Of a stretch of DNA of 64,000 bases, positions 9,517-17,839 are shown piece by piece. Every line of letters starts with the position of its first letter. Positions within the stretch are counted from its first letter, which is position 1. The notes under the pieces are model-generated. The model did no database searches, had not been told where the DNA came from, and was given only the letters and a program-made list of their open reading frames with translations. Both the position numbers and the translations under genes were made by a program. Source of the DNA: Actinoplanes sichuanensis (GTDB lineage Bacteria > Actinomycetota > Actinomycetes > Mycobacteriales > Micromonosporaceae); the NCBI RefSeq assembly GCF_033097365.1, contig NZ_AP028461.1:5146001-5210000 (forward strand). The letters are read 5' to 3'.

Positions 9517-10581
9517 TCAGCGGCGGCGGACGGCGGGGCGGACCGAGTCGCGGACGACGATGTGGGTGCCGAGCATGACGTGGCCGGTGGTGTTCTCGCC
9601 TCGTTCGAAGGCCAGGCGGGCGGCGGTCCGGCCCAGCTCGTCGTGGGGTACGTGGACCGTGGTCAGGTCGATGTCCTCGGCCGGGGGCAGGTCGTCGTAC
9701 CCCATCAGGGAGATGTCGTCGGGGACCCGCAGCCCGTGCTCTTTCAGCGCCCGCAACGCGCCCGCCGCGACCAGGTCGTTGGCGGCGAAGACGGCGGTGA
9801 AGTCGGGTGGGCCGGCGGCCAGGCGGCGTTTCATCAGGCGGTAGCCCTCGGTGCGTTCGAGAGTGCCCTCGACCTCCAGCGACGGGTCGTGCGGGACACC
9901 GAACGCGGCCAGCGCCTCGCGGTAACCGGCGATCCGGCCCTCCGAGGTGGTGTACCCGGCCCGGTGGGCCAGATACAGGATCCGCTCGTGGCCCGCCGAC
10001 AGCAGGTGGCTGGTCGCCGCGCGGGCGCCGCCCACATTGTCGAACTCGACACCGACGGACGGGACATCGGCGCCCAGCGGGGGGCGGCCACAGAGCACCA
10101 GCAGGGAGCCGGCGGCGGCGAGCGCGTGGGCGTACTCGCTCATCCGGGTCTTGTAGTCCTCGTCGTCGACGACGTTGCCGACCAGGATGACCGCGTCGGC
10201 GCCCTCCTCGCGCATCAGCCGCACGGTGGCCAGCTCGCGGTCTGCGTCGCCGCCGGTGGTGCCGATCAGGCAGAGCCGGTCGTGCTTGGCCGCCTCGGCC
10301 TGCACACCCTGGGCGACGTGCGCGTAATACGGCGACACCACCGAGTTGAGCACTATCGCGATCGTCTTGCTGGTCGCCCCGGTCAGCGCGCGGGCGTGCG
10401 GGTTGGCCACGTAGTCCAGCTCGCGGACCGCGCGCATCACCTTGTTACGGGTGGCCGGGGCGGGCGGGTAGGTGCCGCCGAGGATCCGGGAGACGGTGGC
10501 GATCGAGACGCCGGCGCGGGCCGCGACGTCGCGGATGGTGACCCGGCGCGACGCGGGTTCGGGGGCGCTGGCCCGTGGCAT
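9517..10581 (-). CDS. LacI-family transcriptional repressor
   Basis: This is a 354-aa DNA-binding repressor. The N-terminal LacI helix-turn-helix reads TIRDVAARAGVSIATVSRILGG (about residues 14-35), followed by a periplasmic-binding-like sugar sensor domain. The ATG at 10581 has GGAG upstream. A LacI-type palindrome (operator C) lies immediately upstream, suggesting autoregulation. Four more such sites lie at the hydroxyacid dehydrogenase, ABC importer, DUF2264 and PcRGLX genes. It is therefore the likely local regulator, released by a sugar from the imported oligosaccharide (inference). Confidence 0.92.
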   Translation of the reverse strand: MPRASAPEPASRRVTIRDVAARAGVSIATVSRILGGTYPPAPATRNKVMRAVRELDYVANPHARALTGATSKTIAIVLNSVVSPYYAHVAQGVQAEAAKHDRLCLIGTTGGDADRELATVRLMREEGADAVILVGNVVDDEDYKTRMSEYAHALAAAGSLLVLCGRPPLGADVPSVGVEFDNVGGARAATSHLLSAGHERILYLAHRAGYTTSEGRIAGYREALAAFGVPHDPSLEVEGTLERTEGYRLMKRRLAAGPPDFTAVFAANDLVAAGALRALKEHGLRVPDDISLMGYDDLPPAEDIDLTTVHVPHDELGRTAARLAFERGENTTGHVMLGTHIVVRDSVRPAVRRR

Positions 10582-10613
10582 GGGATCTCCGTTCAGGAGG
10601 TCGGGGTGCGGGA

Positions 10614-10628
10614 AGTTTAACCGGTTAC
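10614..10628. promoter_or_regulatory. LacI-type operator C
   Basis: AGTTTAACCGGTTAC contains the perfect 10-bp palindrome TAACCGGTTA (10618-10627). It lies 33-47 bp upstream of the LacI start and overlaps the stop codon of the DUF2264 gene. It resembles the other four sites but has CCGG rather than ACGT at the centre. It is probably an autoregulatory site. Confidence 0.5.
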
Positions 10629-12305
10629 ATGGTCGGCCCCGAGGACGACCAGGAAGACGTAGTCGCGGGTGCCGCCGGGATGCCGGGCGGTCAGGAACGG
10701 GGTGGCCGAGCAGGGGCCGAACGGGTCGGCACCGGTCCGGTCGTCGACACCGGCCCCGGTGAACCCGATCAGCCCGGTCACGCTGCTGCCGAGTCCGTCG
10801 GCACGGGTGACCTTGGCCGAGGTCGCGGTGACTTCGCGGGTGGGTGGCCGGGTGTCGGCGAGGGCGTGGCCGCTGACCCGCACGAGGTGCCCGGCCGGGG
10901 CGGTGACCTCGTGGATCCGGACCTCGGTGGTGCCGTCGACGACCGAGGTGGTGACCACCTGGACCAGCGCGTCACCGTGGCGTGAGGTGCCCCTGGCGAT
11001 CCGCTCGACGTGTCGCCGCTCGACGATGTCCGGCGGAGTCTCGCCGAACTGCGGGGCGGTGTGTGTGCTGTACGCGAACCGGGTGTACAGCGGGTCGGGC
11101 GGCCCGTCCGGCGGTGTCTTCGCGGCCCGGTCGCTGCCGTGGTTGATCAGCCGGACCACCCCGTCGGCGCGGGTGCCGGACAGCAGCCAGCCGGGCCCGG
11201 GCAGCGCTACCGTGACATCGCCGGTGTCGATCGCGGCGGGTTCCTCGGGTGCGGTCCAGACCGGGTGTTCCGGCGGCAGCAGAAGACCGAGAAAGGCCTT
11301 CGACGCCCAGTACGGCGAAGCCGGCCCCGAATACGACTGGACCATCGGCCGGAACGGCCCGTGCCAACCCAGAGTCAGCAGGCCACGGCCGTCGATCGCG
11401 CCGCGCTCCAGGAAATGCCGGAGGGCCCCGGAGGCGATCCGACGGGTCCGCCCGGGCGGCAGTGGGGTGGCGTCGACCAGCGCACCCAGCCACAGCGGGG
11501 CGACGGTGGCGAACCGGTAGGTCAGCGACCGGCCCTGGAAGACCGGGCTTCCGTCGGCGGCGAAGAAGTGCTGGTAATCGTCGAGGAACTCGGACAGCCG
11601 GGCGGCGTACGGGCCGGTGCGGTCGGCCATCCGCGCCCACAGCACCGGATACAGGTGCAGCGCCCACCCGGTGTAGTAGTCGAAGTTCTGTCCCGGCCCA
11701 TCGGAGTACCAGCCGTCGCCGGTGTACCAGTCTTCGATCCGCTGCAGGCCGCCGTGGATCTCGGCGGGCTCGTGCGGGCCGCCGACCGAGGCGAGGAACT
11801 GTTCGACGATCACCCGGAACAGCACCCAGTTACTGTCCGGTGTGCGTTTACCGATGATGCCGGCCAGCCAGTCGACGATGCGTTCCTGACGGTCGGGGGC
11901 GAGCCGGTCGTACAGCCAGGGCCGGGTCTCGTGCAGGGCGATGGCGATGCTCGCCGCCTCGACGATGGGCTGCGACATGTCGGTCAGTGCCGGCCAGGCG
12001 TACCGGTGGCCGGAGTCGGTCCCGGCGATCAGCCCTTCGGCGTAGCGGTCGAGCAGCGCGCCGGGCGCCGACCCGTTCGCTCCGGCGATCCGGAAGGCGG
12101 CGAGCAGGAACGTACGGGCGAAGCCCTCCAACCCGTCGCTGACCACTCCGGCCCGGGACGCCGGTCCGGGCAGCCGGTACTGGGCGAAGCCGTCGGTGGC
12201 GTACGGCTCGACCGAGGTGAGCAGGTGATCGGCGACCGCCTCCCAGTGCGCGCGGGTCCAGCCGGTCAGCGGCGACAGGTCACGATCCTCGGAAGGCAGG
12301 CGCAT
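10617..12305 (-). CDS. DUF2264-domain protein (GH154-like, probable glycosidase)
   Basis: This 562-aa protein of the DUF2264 family has an alpha/alpha-toroid type sequence. The typical N-terminal layout is seen: WEAVADHLL, then GLEGFARTFLLAAF, then SNWVLFRVIVEQFL and GDGWYSDGPGQNFDYYTGWALH. The family has been linked to family GH154, for which beta-glucuronidase activity is reported (from memory, moderately sure). It has no signal peptide, so it would act in the cytoplasm on imported oligosaccharides. I chose the ATG at 12305; a GTG at 12326 is in frame but lies closer to the operator. The neighbours are LacI and the divergent PcRGLX gene. Confidence 0.82.
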   Translation of the reverse strand: MRLPSEDRDLSPLTGWTRAHWEAVADHLLTSVEPYATDGFAQYRLPGPASRAGVVSDGLEGFARTFLLAAFRIAGANGSAPGALLDRYAEGLIAGTDSGHRYAWPALTDMSQPIVEAASIAIALHETRPWLYDRLAPDRQERIVDWLAGIIGKRTPDSNWVLFRVIVEQFLASVGGPHEPAEIHGGLQRIEDWYTGDGWYSDGPGQNFDYYTGWALHLYPVLWARMADRTGPYAARLSEFLDDYQHFFAADGSPVFQGRSLTYRFATVAPLWLGALVDATPLPPGRTRRIASGALRHFLERGAIDGRGLLTLGWHGPFRPMVQSYSGPASPYWASKAFLGLLLPPEHPVWTAPEEPAAIDTGDVTVALPGPGWLLSGTRADGVVRLINHGSDRAAKTPPDGPPDPLYTRFAYSTHTAPQFGETPPDIVERRHVERIARGTSRHGDALVQVVTTSVVDGTTEVRIHEVTAPAGHLVRVSGHALADTRPPTREVTATSAKVTRADGLGSSVTGLIGFTGAGVDDRTGADPFGPCSATPFLTARHPGGTRDYVFLVVLGADHVTG

Positions 12306-12306
12306 T

Positions 12307-12378
12307 GTTAAAACGTATCCCCCCACCTTGACAGGTGTCGATATCCCGTGTTCCGATCGCAGATCTTAAAACGTTTTA
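12307..12378. promoter_or_regulatory. Divergent promoter region with LacI-type operators D and E
   Basis: Operator E holds the perfect 12-bp palindrome TAAAACGTTTTA (12367-12378). Operator D, GTTAAAACGTATC (12307-12319), is a one-sided match. Their centres are about 60 bp apart between the divergent DUF2264 and PcRGLX genes, which would allow a repressor tetramer to hold both promoters. A TTGACA -35-like hexamer lies at 12328-12333, but no convincing -10 is visible. Confidence 0.6.
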
Positions 12379-12413
12379 CCGATGGAATCCACAGCGTCCT
12401 GATGGGAACCGTC

Positions 12414-15110
12414 ATGCCCCTGTCCCGCCGTACCCTGCTGCGCGGTACCGCCGCCACCGGCGCCGCCGCCTACCTCCTCGACCCCACCCCAGCCGCGGCC
12501 GCGGCGGTCACCGGATCCGACGGCACCACGCTGACCTGGGTGGACGGCACCATCCCCGCCGCCCTGGCGGCCGGCACCACGTTCGGCGTCCCCTGGCCGC
12601 GCGGCCGGTTCACCAGGGACCAGACCTTCGCCCTGACCACCGCCGACGGCACCGGCGTGCCGGTACAGACCTGGGCCACCGGCTACTGGCCCGACGGCAC
12701 CCTCAAATGGACCGCCCACGCCACCGGCCCCGAGATCCCGGCCGCCGCCGGATACCGGCTCACTCCCGGCACTCCGACCGCTCCCGCCATCGCCGTCCGG
12801 GTCACCGACCGCCGAGACCGCGTCGAGGTCGACACCGGCGCCGTCCGCTGTGTACTCCCCCGTCACGGCACCGAACTGATCTCCGCCATCACCCGAGCCG
12901 GCAGCACCGTGGTCCGCGCAGCCGAACTGGTCTGCCTGCGCCGCGACTCCCCCGGCGACGACGACACCGGCACGATCCGCACCACCCGGTTCGAGAGCGC
13001 CGTCGAGAAGGTCACCGTCGAGCAGACCGGATCGGTCCGCGCCGTCGTCCGGGTCGACGGGAACCACCGGGACCAGCGCCGCCGCTGGCTGCCGTACAGC
13101 ATCCGGTTCTACTTCTACGCCGGATCCGACGGTATCCGGGCGGTCCACTCGTTCACCTTCGACGGCGACCCGAACCGGGATTTCATCGCCGGGCTCGGCC
13201 TGCGGTTCCGAGTGGCGATGAGCGGCGAACCACACGATCGGCACATCCGCTTCGCGGGTGCCGACGACGGGATCATGGGCGAGGCGGTACGCGGCATCAC
13301 CGGCCTCCGGCGCGACCCGGGCACCGCCGTCCGCGCGGCACAGATCGCCGGCCAGACCACCCCACCGACCGCCACCTGGGACAGTCGGGTCACCTCCCGC
13401 CTGCAGTACATCCCGACGTTCGGTGACTACACGCTCAGCCAACTCAGCGCCGACGGCTTCCAGATCAGCAAACGCACCGGTACCGGACACGGCTGGATCC
13501 CGGTCGACGGCGGCACCCGCGCCGGTGGCCTCGGCTATGTCGGCGGACCCGATCGGGGCTGCGCCTTCGGGATGCGCGACTTCTGGCAACTGCACCCCAC
13601 CCAACTCGACATCCGGGGCGCGGCCGGGCCGGAGGCGGAGGTGACCGTGTGGTGGTGGTCGCCACGGGCGAAACCGATGGACCTGCGCTTCTACCACGAC
13701 GGCATGGGCCAGGACACCTACCCCGAACAGCTGGAAGGCTTGGAGATCACCTACGAGGACTACGAACCCGGCTTCGGATCACCGTACGGCGTCGCCCGTA
13801 CCACCGAGTTGATGATCTGGGTTTTGGACGGCACCCCGCCGGCCTCGCGACTGGCCTCGCTGACCGACGCCGTGCGGACGCCGCCGCTGTTGACCGCACC
13901 GCCCGCGCACCTGCACGCGGCCGGGGTCTTCGGCGACTGGAGCCCGGTCGACCGGTCCACCCCGGCCCGCGCCGAGATCGAGGACCGACTCGACGCCCTG
14001 TTCGCCTACCACCACGGGCAGGTCGACCAGCGTTCCTGGTACGGCTTCTGGGACTACGGCGACATCATGCACAGCTACGACGGCGACCGGCACGTGTGGC
14101 GCTACGACGTCGGCGGCTACGCCTGGGACAATTCCGAACTCTCCACCGACCTGTGGCTCTGGTACCACTACCTGCGCACCGGCCGCCCCGACGCGTTCCG
14201 CTTCGCCGAGGCGATGACCCGCCACACGTCCGAAGTCGACGCCTACCACCTCGGAAGATACCGCGATCTGGGTACGCGCCACGGCGTCCAGCACTGGGCC
14301 GACAGCGCCAAACAGACCCGGATCAGCAACGCCGGCTACAAGCGGTTCCACTACTTCCTGACCGCCGACGAGCGGGTCGGCGACCTGCTGCACGACCTGT
14401 ACGACTCGGAACGCACCTTCCTGGTCCTCGACCCCAGTCGCAAGATCCGCACCGAGCCGTACACGCCGGATCCGCACGCTCTGGGCATCTCGACCGGCAC
14501 CGACTGGGGTGCGCTGGCGCTGGCCTGGCTCACCGAGTGGGAGCGCACCGGCAGCCCCGACGCCCGCCGCAAACTGCTCGACAGTGCCCGCAGTCTGGCC
14601 GCGCTGCCGAACGGGTTCATCCAGGGTGGCGGGTTCATCGACCTGGACACCGTGACGTTCAACCCGGACGTGCCGAAGGTCGGTGTCGGCTCGTTGCAGG
14701 CGGTCTTCGGGCTGGTCGAGGTGTGCAGCGAGATCATCGCCCTGACCGGCGACGCCGACTTCACCGACGCCTGGCTGCAGTACTGCCGCCTCTACAACGG
14801 CACCGCCGCCGAGCAGCAGGCCGAGACCGGGGTGGCGTTCGGCAGCCAGAACCTCCGGCAGGCGCACGCCCGGCTCACCGCGTACGCCGCCGCGAAACTC
14901 GGCGACCCGACCCTGGCCGCCCGCGCGTGGCAGGAGTTCTACACCGGCCACGCCGGATATCCCCGCAACCAGAACTGGGCCGTCACCCGCGTCGCCGGTC
15001 CGGCGGTGCTGAAGCCGATCGACGAGGCGGGCTTCTCGACCAACGCGTCAGCCCAGTACGGCCTGGCCGCCATCCAGTGCCTGGCCCTGATCGGCGACAA
15101 GCTCCCGTAA
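12414..15110 (+). CDS. PcRGLX/YetA-family exo-rhamnogalacturonan lyase-like protein, Tat-exported
   Basis: This 898-aa exported protein begins MPLSRRTLLRGTAATGAAAYL, a textbook Tat signal (SRRTLLRG). It matches the PcRGLX/YetA architecture: an N-terminal RIFT-barrel domain (WVDGTIPAALAAGTTFGVPWPRG), a central beta-sandwich and a C-terminal alpha/alpha toroid rich in Trp/Tyr/His (YGFWDYGDIMHSYDG, then YAWDNSELSTDLWLWYHYLR). The family includes a fungal exo-rhamnogalacturonan lyase and Bacillus YetA. It probably trims pectin backbone outside the cell and feeds the LplABC-type importer. I prefer the ATG at 12414 (GGGA 6 nt upstream); an ATG at 12402 is also possible. Operator E lies 36-47 nt upstream. 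Confidence 0.85.
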   Translation: MPLSRRTLLRGTAATGAAAYLLDPTPAAAAAVTGSDGTTLTWVDGTIPAALAAGTTFGVPWPRGRFTRDQTFALTTADGTGVPVQTWATGYWPDGTLKWTAHATGPEIPAAAGYRLTPGTPTAPAIAVRVTDRRDRVEVDTGAVRCVLPRHGTELISAITRAGSTVVRAAELVCLRRDSPGDDDTGTIRTTRFESAVEKVTVEQTGSVRAVVRVDGNHRDQRRRWLPYSIRFYFYAGSDGIRAVHSFTFDGDPNRDFIAGLGLRFRVAMSGEPHDRHIRFAGADDGIMGEAVRGITGLRRDPGTAVRAAQIAGQTTPPTATWDSRVTSRLQYIPTFGDYTLSQLSADGFQISKRTGTGHGWIPVDGGTRAGGLGYVGGPDRGCAFGMRDFWQLHPTQLDIRGAAGPEAEVTVWWWSPRAKPMDLRFYHDGMGQDTYPEQLEGLEITYEDYEPGFGSPYGVARTTELMIWVLDGTPPASRLASLTDAVRTPPLLTAPPAHLHAAGVFGDWSPVDRSTPARAEIEDRLDALFAYHHGQVDQRSWYGFWDYGDIMHSYDGDRHVWRYDVGGYAWDNSELSTDLWLWYHYLRTGRPDAFRFAEAMTRHTSEVDAYHLGRYRDLGTRHGVQHWADSAKQTRISNAGYKRFHYFLTADERVGDLLHDLYDSERTFLVLDPSRKIRTEPYTPDPHALGISTGTDWGALALAWLTEWERTGSPDARRKLLDSARSLAALPNGFIQGGGFIDLDTVTFNPDVPKVGVGSLQAVFGLVEVCSEIIALTGDADFTDAWLQYCRLYNGTAAEQQAETGVAFGSQNLRQAHARLTAYAAAKLGDPTLAARAWQEFYTGHAGYPRNQNWAVTRVAGPAVLKPIDEAGFSTNASAQYGLAAIQCLALIGDKLP

Positions 15111-15116
15111 CGACGG

Positions 15117-15152
15117 ACGGACCGCGGCCTTCCGCGCACGGCTGCGGTCCGT
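15117..15152. terminator. Hairpin terminator between convergent genes
   Basis: ACGGACCGC (15117-15125) pairs perfectly with GCGGTCCGT (15144-15152) across an 18-nt loop, directly after the PcRGLX stop and before the TetR stop. There is no T-run, as is usual in high-GC actinobacteria. Confidence 0.55.
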
Positions 15153-15188
15153 CAGGTGGCTTCCGCGACGTCAGGTGGCTTCCGCGAT
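15151..15188. repeat. 19-bp tandem duplication at the tetR stop codon
   Basis: Two adjacent 19-bp copies beginning GTCAGGTGGCTTCCGCGA (15151-15169 and 15170-15188) differ only in their last base. The right copy encodes the end and stop codon of the TetR gene; the left copy lies just beyond it and overlaps the terminator arm by two bases. It is a local slippage duplication. Confidence 0.8.
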
Positions 15189-15869
15189 GCGGTCCAGCCA
15201 GTCGGCGAGCAGGGCGATCTCGCTGGTCGTGAGGGTTGTGACGTCGGGTAGGGCGGCACGCAGGGTCACCGCCGCCGCGGCCGGGCCGCCAATGCCGGAG
15301 GCTTGCTCATCGGTGAGGACGGCTGCGCAGACCGAGTCCCAGGCGAGGTCGGCCAGGGTGCCGTCGCGTTCGTCGTCGGGCTGGTCGATGAGGGCGAACA
15401 CGACCCCGACACCAGCCGCGTGGATGAGGTCGACGGCGCGGCGCTCGGGCACACGCAGGCGGCCGGCGCGGGCGACTCGCCGCACCCGCTGCCGGAGGAC
15501 CTCGGTGCCGGAGTCGACGGTGGCCTGGCCCTCCGGGGTGCGTTTCGCCGTGTGCATGAGGCGGAACAGGGCCGGGTTGGCCAGGCCGAAACCGACGTGC
15601 AGGTGCCAGCCGGAACGCAGTCCCTCGACCGGGTCGGTGTCGGCGTCGACAGGTGGTTTCTGGGCCGTGTAGGTCGCGAACCCGTGCTCGGCGACCGCGT
15701 CGAGCAGGCCGTTCTTGTCACCGAAGAGGCGGTAGATGGTCGGCGCCTGAACGCCCGCGGCCAGCGCGACGGAACGGGTGGTCACCGCGTCCGGCCCCTC
15801 GGTGGCGAGCAGGTGGGCGGCCACCTCGACCAGGCGGGAACGGACGGCGTCGCGGGTGGGCTCCTTCAC
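15171..15869 (-). CDS. TetR-family repressor
   Basis: This 232-aa regulator has the N-terminal TetR helix-turn-helix VTTRSVALAAGVQAPTIYRLFGDK (about residues 24-47) and a helical ligand domain. The GTG at 15869 follows GGAAAC. It is divergent from the NmrA-like reductase gene, and the 86-bp gap contains a 15-bp near-perfect palindrome plus a half-site. It most likely represses both itself and the reductase and responds to a small molecule that is not identifiable here. Confidence 0.9.
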   Translation of the reverse strand: MKEPTRDAVRSRLVEVAAHLLATEGPDAVTTRSVALAAGVQAPTIYRLFGDKNGLLDAVAEHGFATYTAQKPPVDADTDPVEGLRSGWHLHVGFGLANPALFRLMHTAKRTPEGQATVDSGTEVLRQRVRRVARAGRLRVPERRAVDLIHAAGVGVVFALIDQPDDERDGTLADLAWDSVCAAVLTDEQASGIGGPAAAAVTLRAALPDVTTLTTSEIALLADWLDRIAEAT

Positions 15870-15892
15870 GTTTCCGATGTTAGCGGCGGATT

Positions 15893-15941
15893 GCTATCGC
15901 TGAGATTCCGGTGTTAACGTTTGTTTGTTATCGGCGATAGC
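15893..15941. promoter_or_regulatory. TetR operator pair
   Basis: GTTATCGGCGATAGC (15927-15941) is a 7-1-7 palindrome with one mismatch. GCTATCGCTGAGATT (15893-15907) repeats its half-site GCTATCG. Both lie between the divergent tetR and reductase starts, the classic arrangement for a local TetR repressor. Confidence 0.65.
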
Positions 15942-15955
15942 AGGGAGAGATTCGC

Positions 15956-16831
15956 ATGATCGTCATCACCGGGGCCACGGGTGGCCTCAACGGCGCCACC
16001 GTCGACCACCTCCTCGACCGGGTGCCCGCCACCGAGATCACCGTCGTCGCCCGCGACGTCACCAGAGCCCAGCGGTTCGTCGAGCGCGGGGTGACCGTGC
16101 GATACGGCGACTACGCCGATCCGGATTCGCTTACCGCCGCCTTCGAGGGCGCCGACCAGCTGCTGCTGGTGTCGTCGAACGATCCGGGCGCCGACGCGGT
16201 CGCCCTGCATCGCACCGCGATCGACGCGGCCGTCACCACCGGAGTCGGTCGTGTCCTCTACACCAGCCATCAGAACGCGAAGCTCGACACACCCTTCAAA
16301 CCCGGCCGTGATCACGCCGCCACCGAAGGGCTGCTCGCCCAGTCGGGACTCGCCTGGACATCCCTGCGCAACGGCTTCTACCTGCACAGTCTCACCTGGC
16401 TGATGGGGCCGTGGCGGGAGACCGGCGTCATCGCGGTGCCGGGCGACGGGCCGGTGTCGTGGACGGCCCGCGACGACTCCGCCGAGGCCGCCGCGGTCAT
16501 CCTCGCCTCGAACGGCGCGTATGACGGCCCGACCACGATCACCGCGGGCTCGGCGCCGACCCTCGCCGACCTCGCTGTCGTCGCGTCCGAGGTCGCCGGC
16601 CGGACCATCGGATATCGGATCCTCGACGAGGACGAGTGGCTCGCGGCACAGATCGCCGGTGGGACGCAGGAGTTCATGGCCCGTTTCCTGCTCGGTTTCC
16701 ACCAGGCGGCGCAGCGCGGCGACTTCGCCGGCGTCGACCCGCTACTCGGTGAACTCCTCGGCCGCGACCCGGTCACCGCCCACGACTTCCTCAGCCGTCC
16801 CGCGGCCGACACTACTGCTCGGAGAGGCTGA
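15956..16831 (+). CDS. NmrA-like NAD(P)-binding reductase (QorB-type)
   Basis: This 291-aa atypical short-chain dehydrogenase has the N-terminal dinucleotide-binding motif VITGATGGLNGATV and a second strand ending in ARD. It resembles NmrA/QorB NAD(P)H:quinone oxidoreductases, which lack the SDR catalytic Tyr-Lys pair. The start is preceded by GGGAGAG. It is controlled by the adjacent TetR by location. Its 3' end overlaps the convergent MDR gene by 20 bp, and both encode predicted quinone-type oxidoreductases, hinting at a detoxification unit. Confidence 0.85.
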   Translation: MIVITGATGGLNGATVDHLLDRVPATEITVVARDVTRAQRFVERGVTVRYGDYADPDSLTAAFEGADQLLLVSSNDPGADAVALHRTAIDAAVTTGVGRVLYTSHQNAKLDTPFKPGRDHAATEGLLAQSGLAWTSLRNGFYLHSLTWLMGPWRETGVIAVPGDGPVSWTARDDSAEAAAVILASNGAYDGPTTITAGSAPTLADLAVVASEVAGRTIGYRILDEDEWLAAQIAGGTQEFMARFLLGFHQAAQRGDFAGVDPLLGELLGRDPVTAHDFLSRPAADTTARRG

Positions 16832-17777
16832 TCACGACCGCGCCCAGTCGTTGCTCGGACTCGACCCGGCGGTGTGCGACGGCCACCTCGGCCATCGGAT
16901 AGACCCGGTCGACGATCGAGTGGATCTGACCGGCCTCGATCATCTCGGCGAGCGCCGTCAACGCCTCGGGCGTCTCCGGCGCGAAGGCCACCGTGACGTT
17001 CCTCGTCGACACGGAGCGAACCATCACGGACAGCCGCGGGTTGCCGTTCAGATATCGGCCGCCGGGTTGCAGCATGCCGAGCAGGCGGCGGTACGGGCTG
17101 TCGGCGACCATGTCGAAGATGACGTCGAATCGGCGGCCGGTGTCCGTCACATCGCCGGCGGTGTAATCAAGGAAATCGGTGGCGCCGAGACGACGTACCA
17201 AATCCTCTTTGATGTGGTGATCGACAGCGGTGACGTGCCCGCCCATCGCCCGCGCGATCTGAACGGCGTGGGAACCGATGCTGCCACCGGCGCCGTTGAT
17301 CAGCACCTGCTCCCCCGGCTGAATCCGTGCCCGCCGCATGAAATGCAACGCGTTGAGCCCGCCGAGCGGAACCGCGGCGGCTTCGACGTACGTCATGTTC
17401 CGCGGTTTCGCGGCGAGAGCCGCATCCCCGGGAAGGACCACATATTCGCCGTAGGCCCCCAACCGCAGGCCGGCCGAACCGTAAACCTGATCCCCCGCCG
17501 CGAAACGGGTGACCCGCTCCCCCACCGACACCACCTCACCGGCGAAATAGCCGCCCAGGACGTGCCGCCGCGGCCGCCGCACACCGATCACGAGCCGCAT
17601 CATCGGCCGGGTCCACATCACCGGGAAACGCAGACTCCGAAGCTCGCAGTCGGACTTGGTCGCCTCCGCCGCGTGCACCCGGATCAGGATCTCCCGGCCA
17701 TCGGGAACCGGCGCGGGAATCTCGGCGAGACGAAGAACATCCGGCCCGCCATAGCGGGTGTAAACGACGGCCTTCAC
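16812..17777 (-). CDS. Zinc-independent MDR oxidoreductase (quinone reductase-like)
   Basis: This 321-aa medium-chain dehydrogenase/reductase starts MKAVVYTRYGGPDVLRL, the usual N-terminus for this group, so I chose the GTG at 17777 rather than the one at 17798. A GroES-like domain is followed by the Rossmann motif INGAGGSIGSHAVQIAR. The cysteines that bind structural or catalytic zinc are absent, as in NADPH:quinone oxidoreductases. It is cytosolic. Substrate unknown. It is convergent with the NmrA-like reductase. Confidence 0.87.
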   Translation of the reverse strand: MKAVVYTRYGGPDVLRLAEIPAPVPDGREILIRVHAAEATKSDCELRSLRFPVMWTRPMMRLVIGVRRPRRHVLGGYFAGEVVSVGERVTRFAAGDQVYGSAGLRLGAYGEYVVLPGDAALAAKPRNMTYVEAAAVPLGGLNALHFMRRARIQPGEQVLINGAGGSIGSHAVQIARAMGGHVTAVDHHIKEDLVRRLGATDFLDYTAGDVTDTGRRFDVIFDMVADSPYRRLLGMLQPGGRYLNGNPRLSVMVRSVSTRNVTVAFAPETPEALTALAEMIEAGQIHSIVDRVYPMAEVAVAHRRVESEQRLGAVVISLSEQ

Positions 17778-17839
17778 CGCACCATCGCATCCGCTCACCG
17801 GCTCGCCGTCAAGAATGCACGGCGAGCCGGATCTGATCC

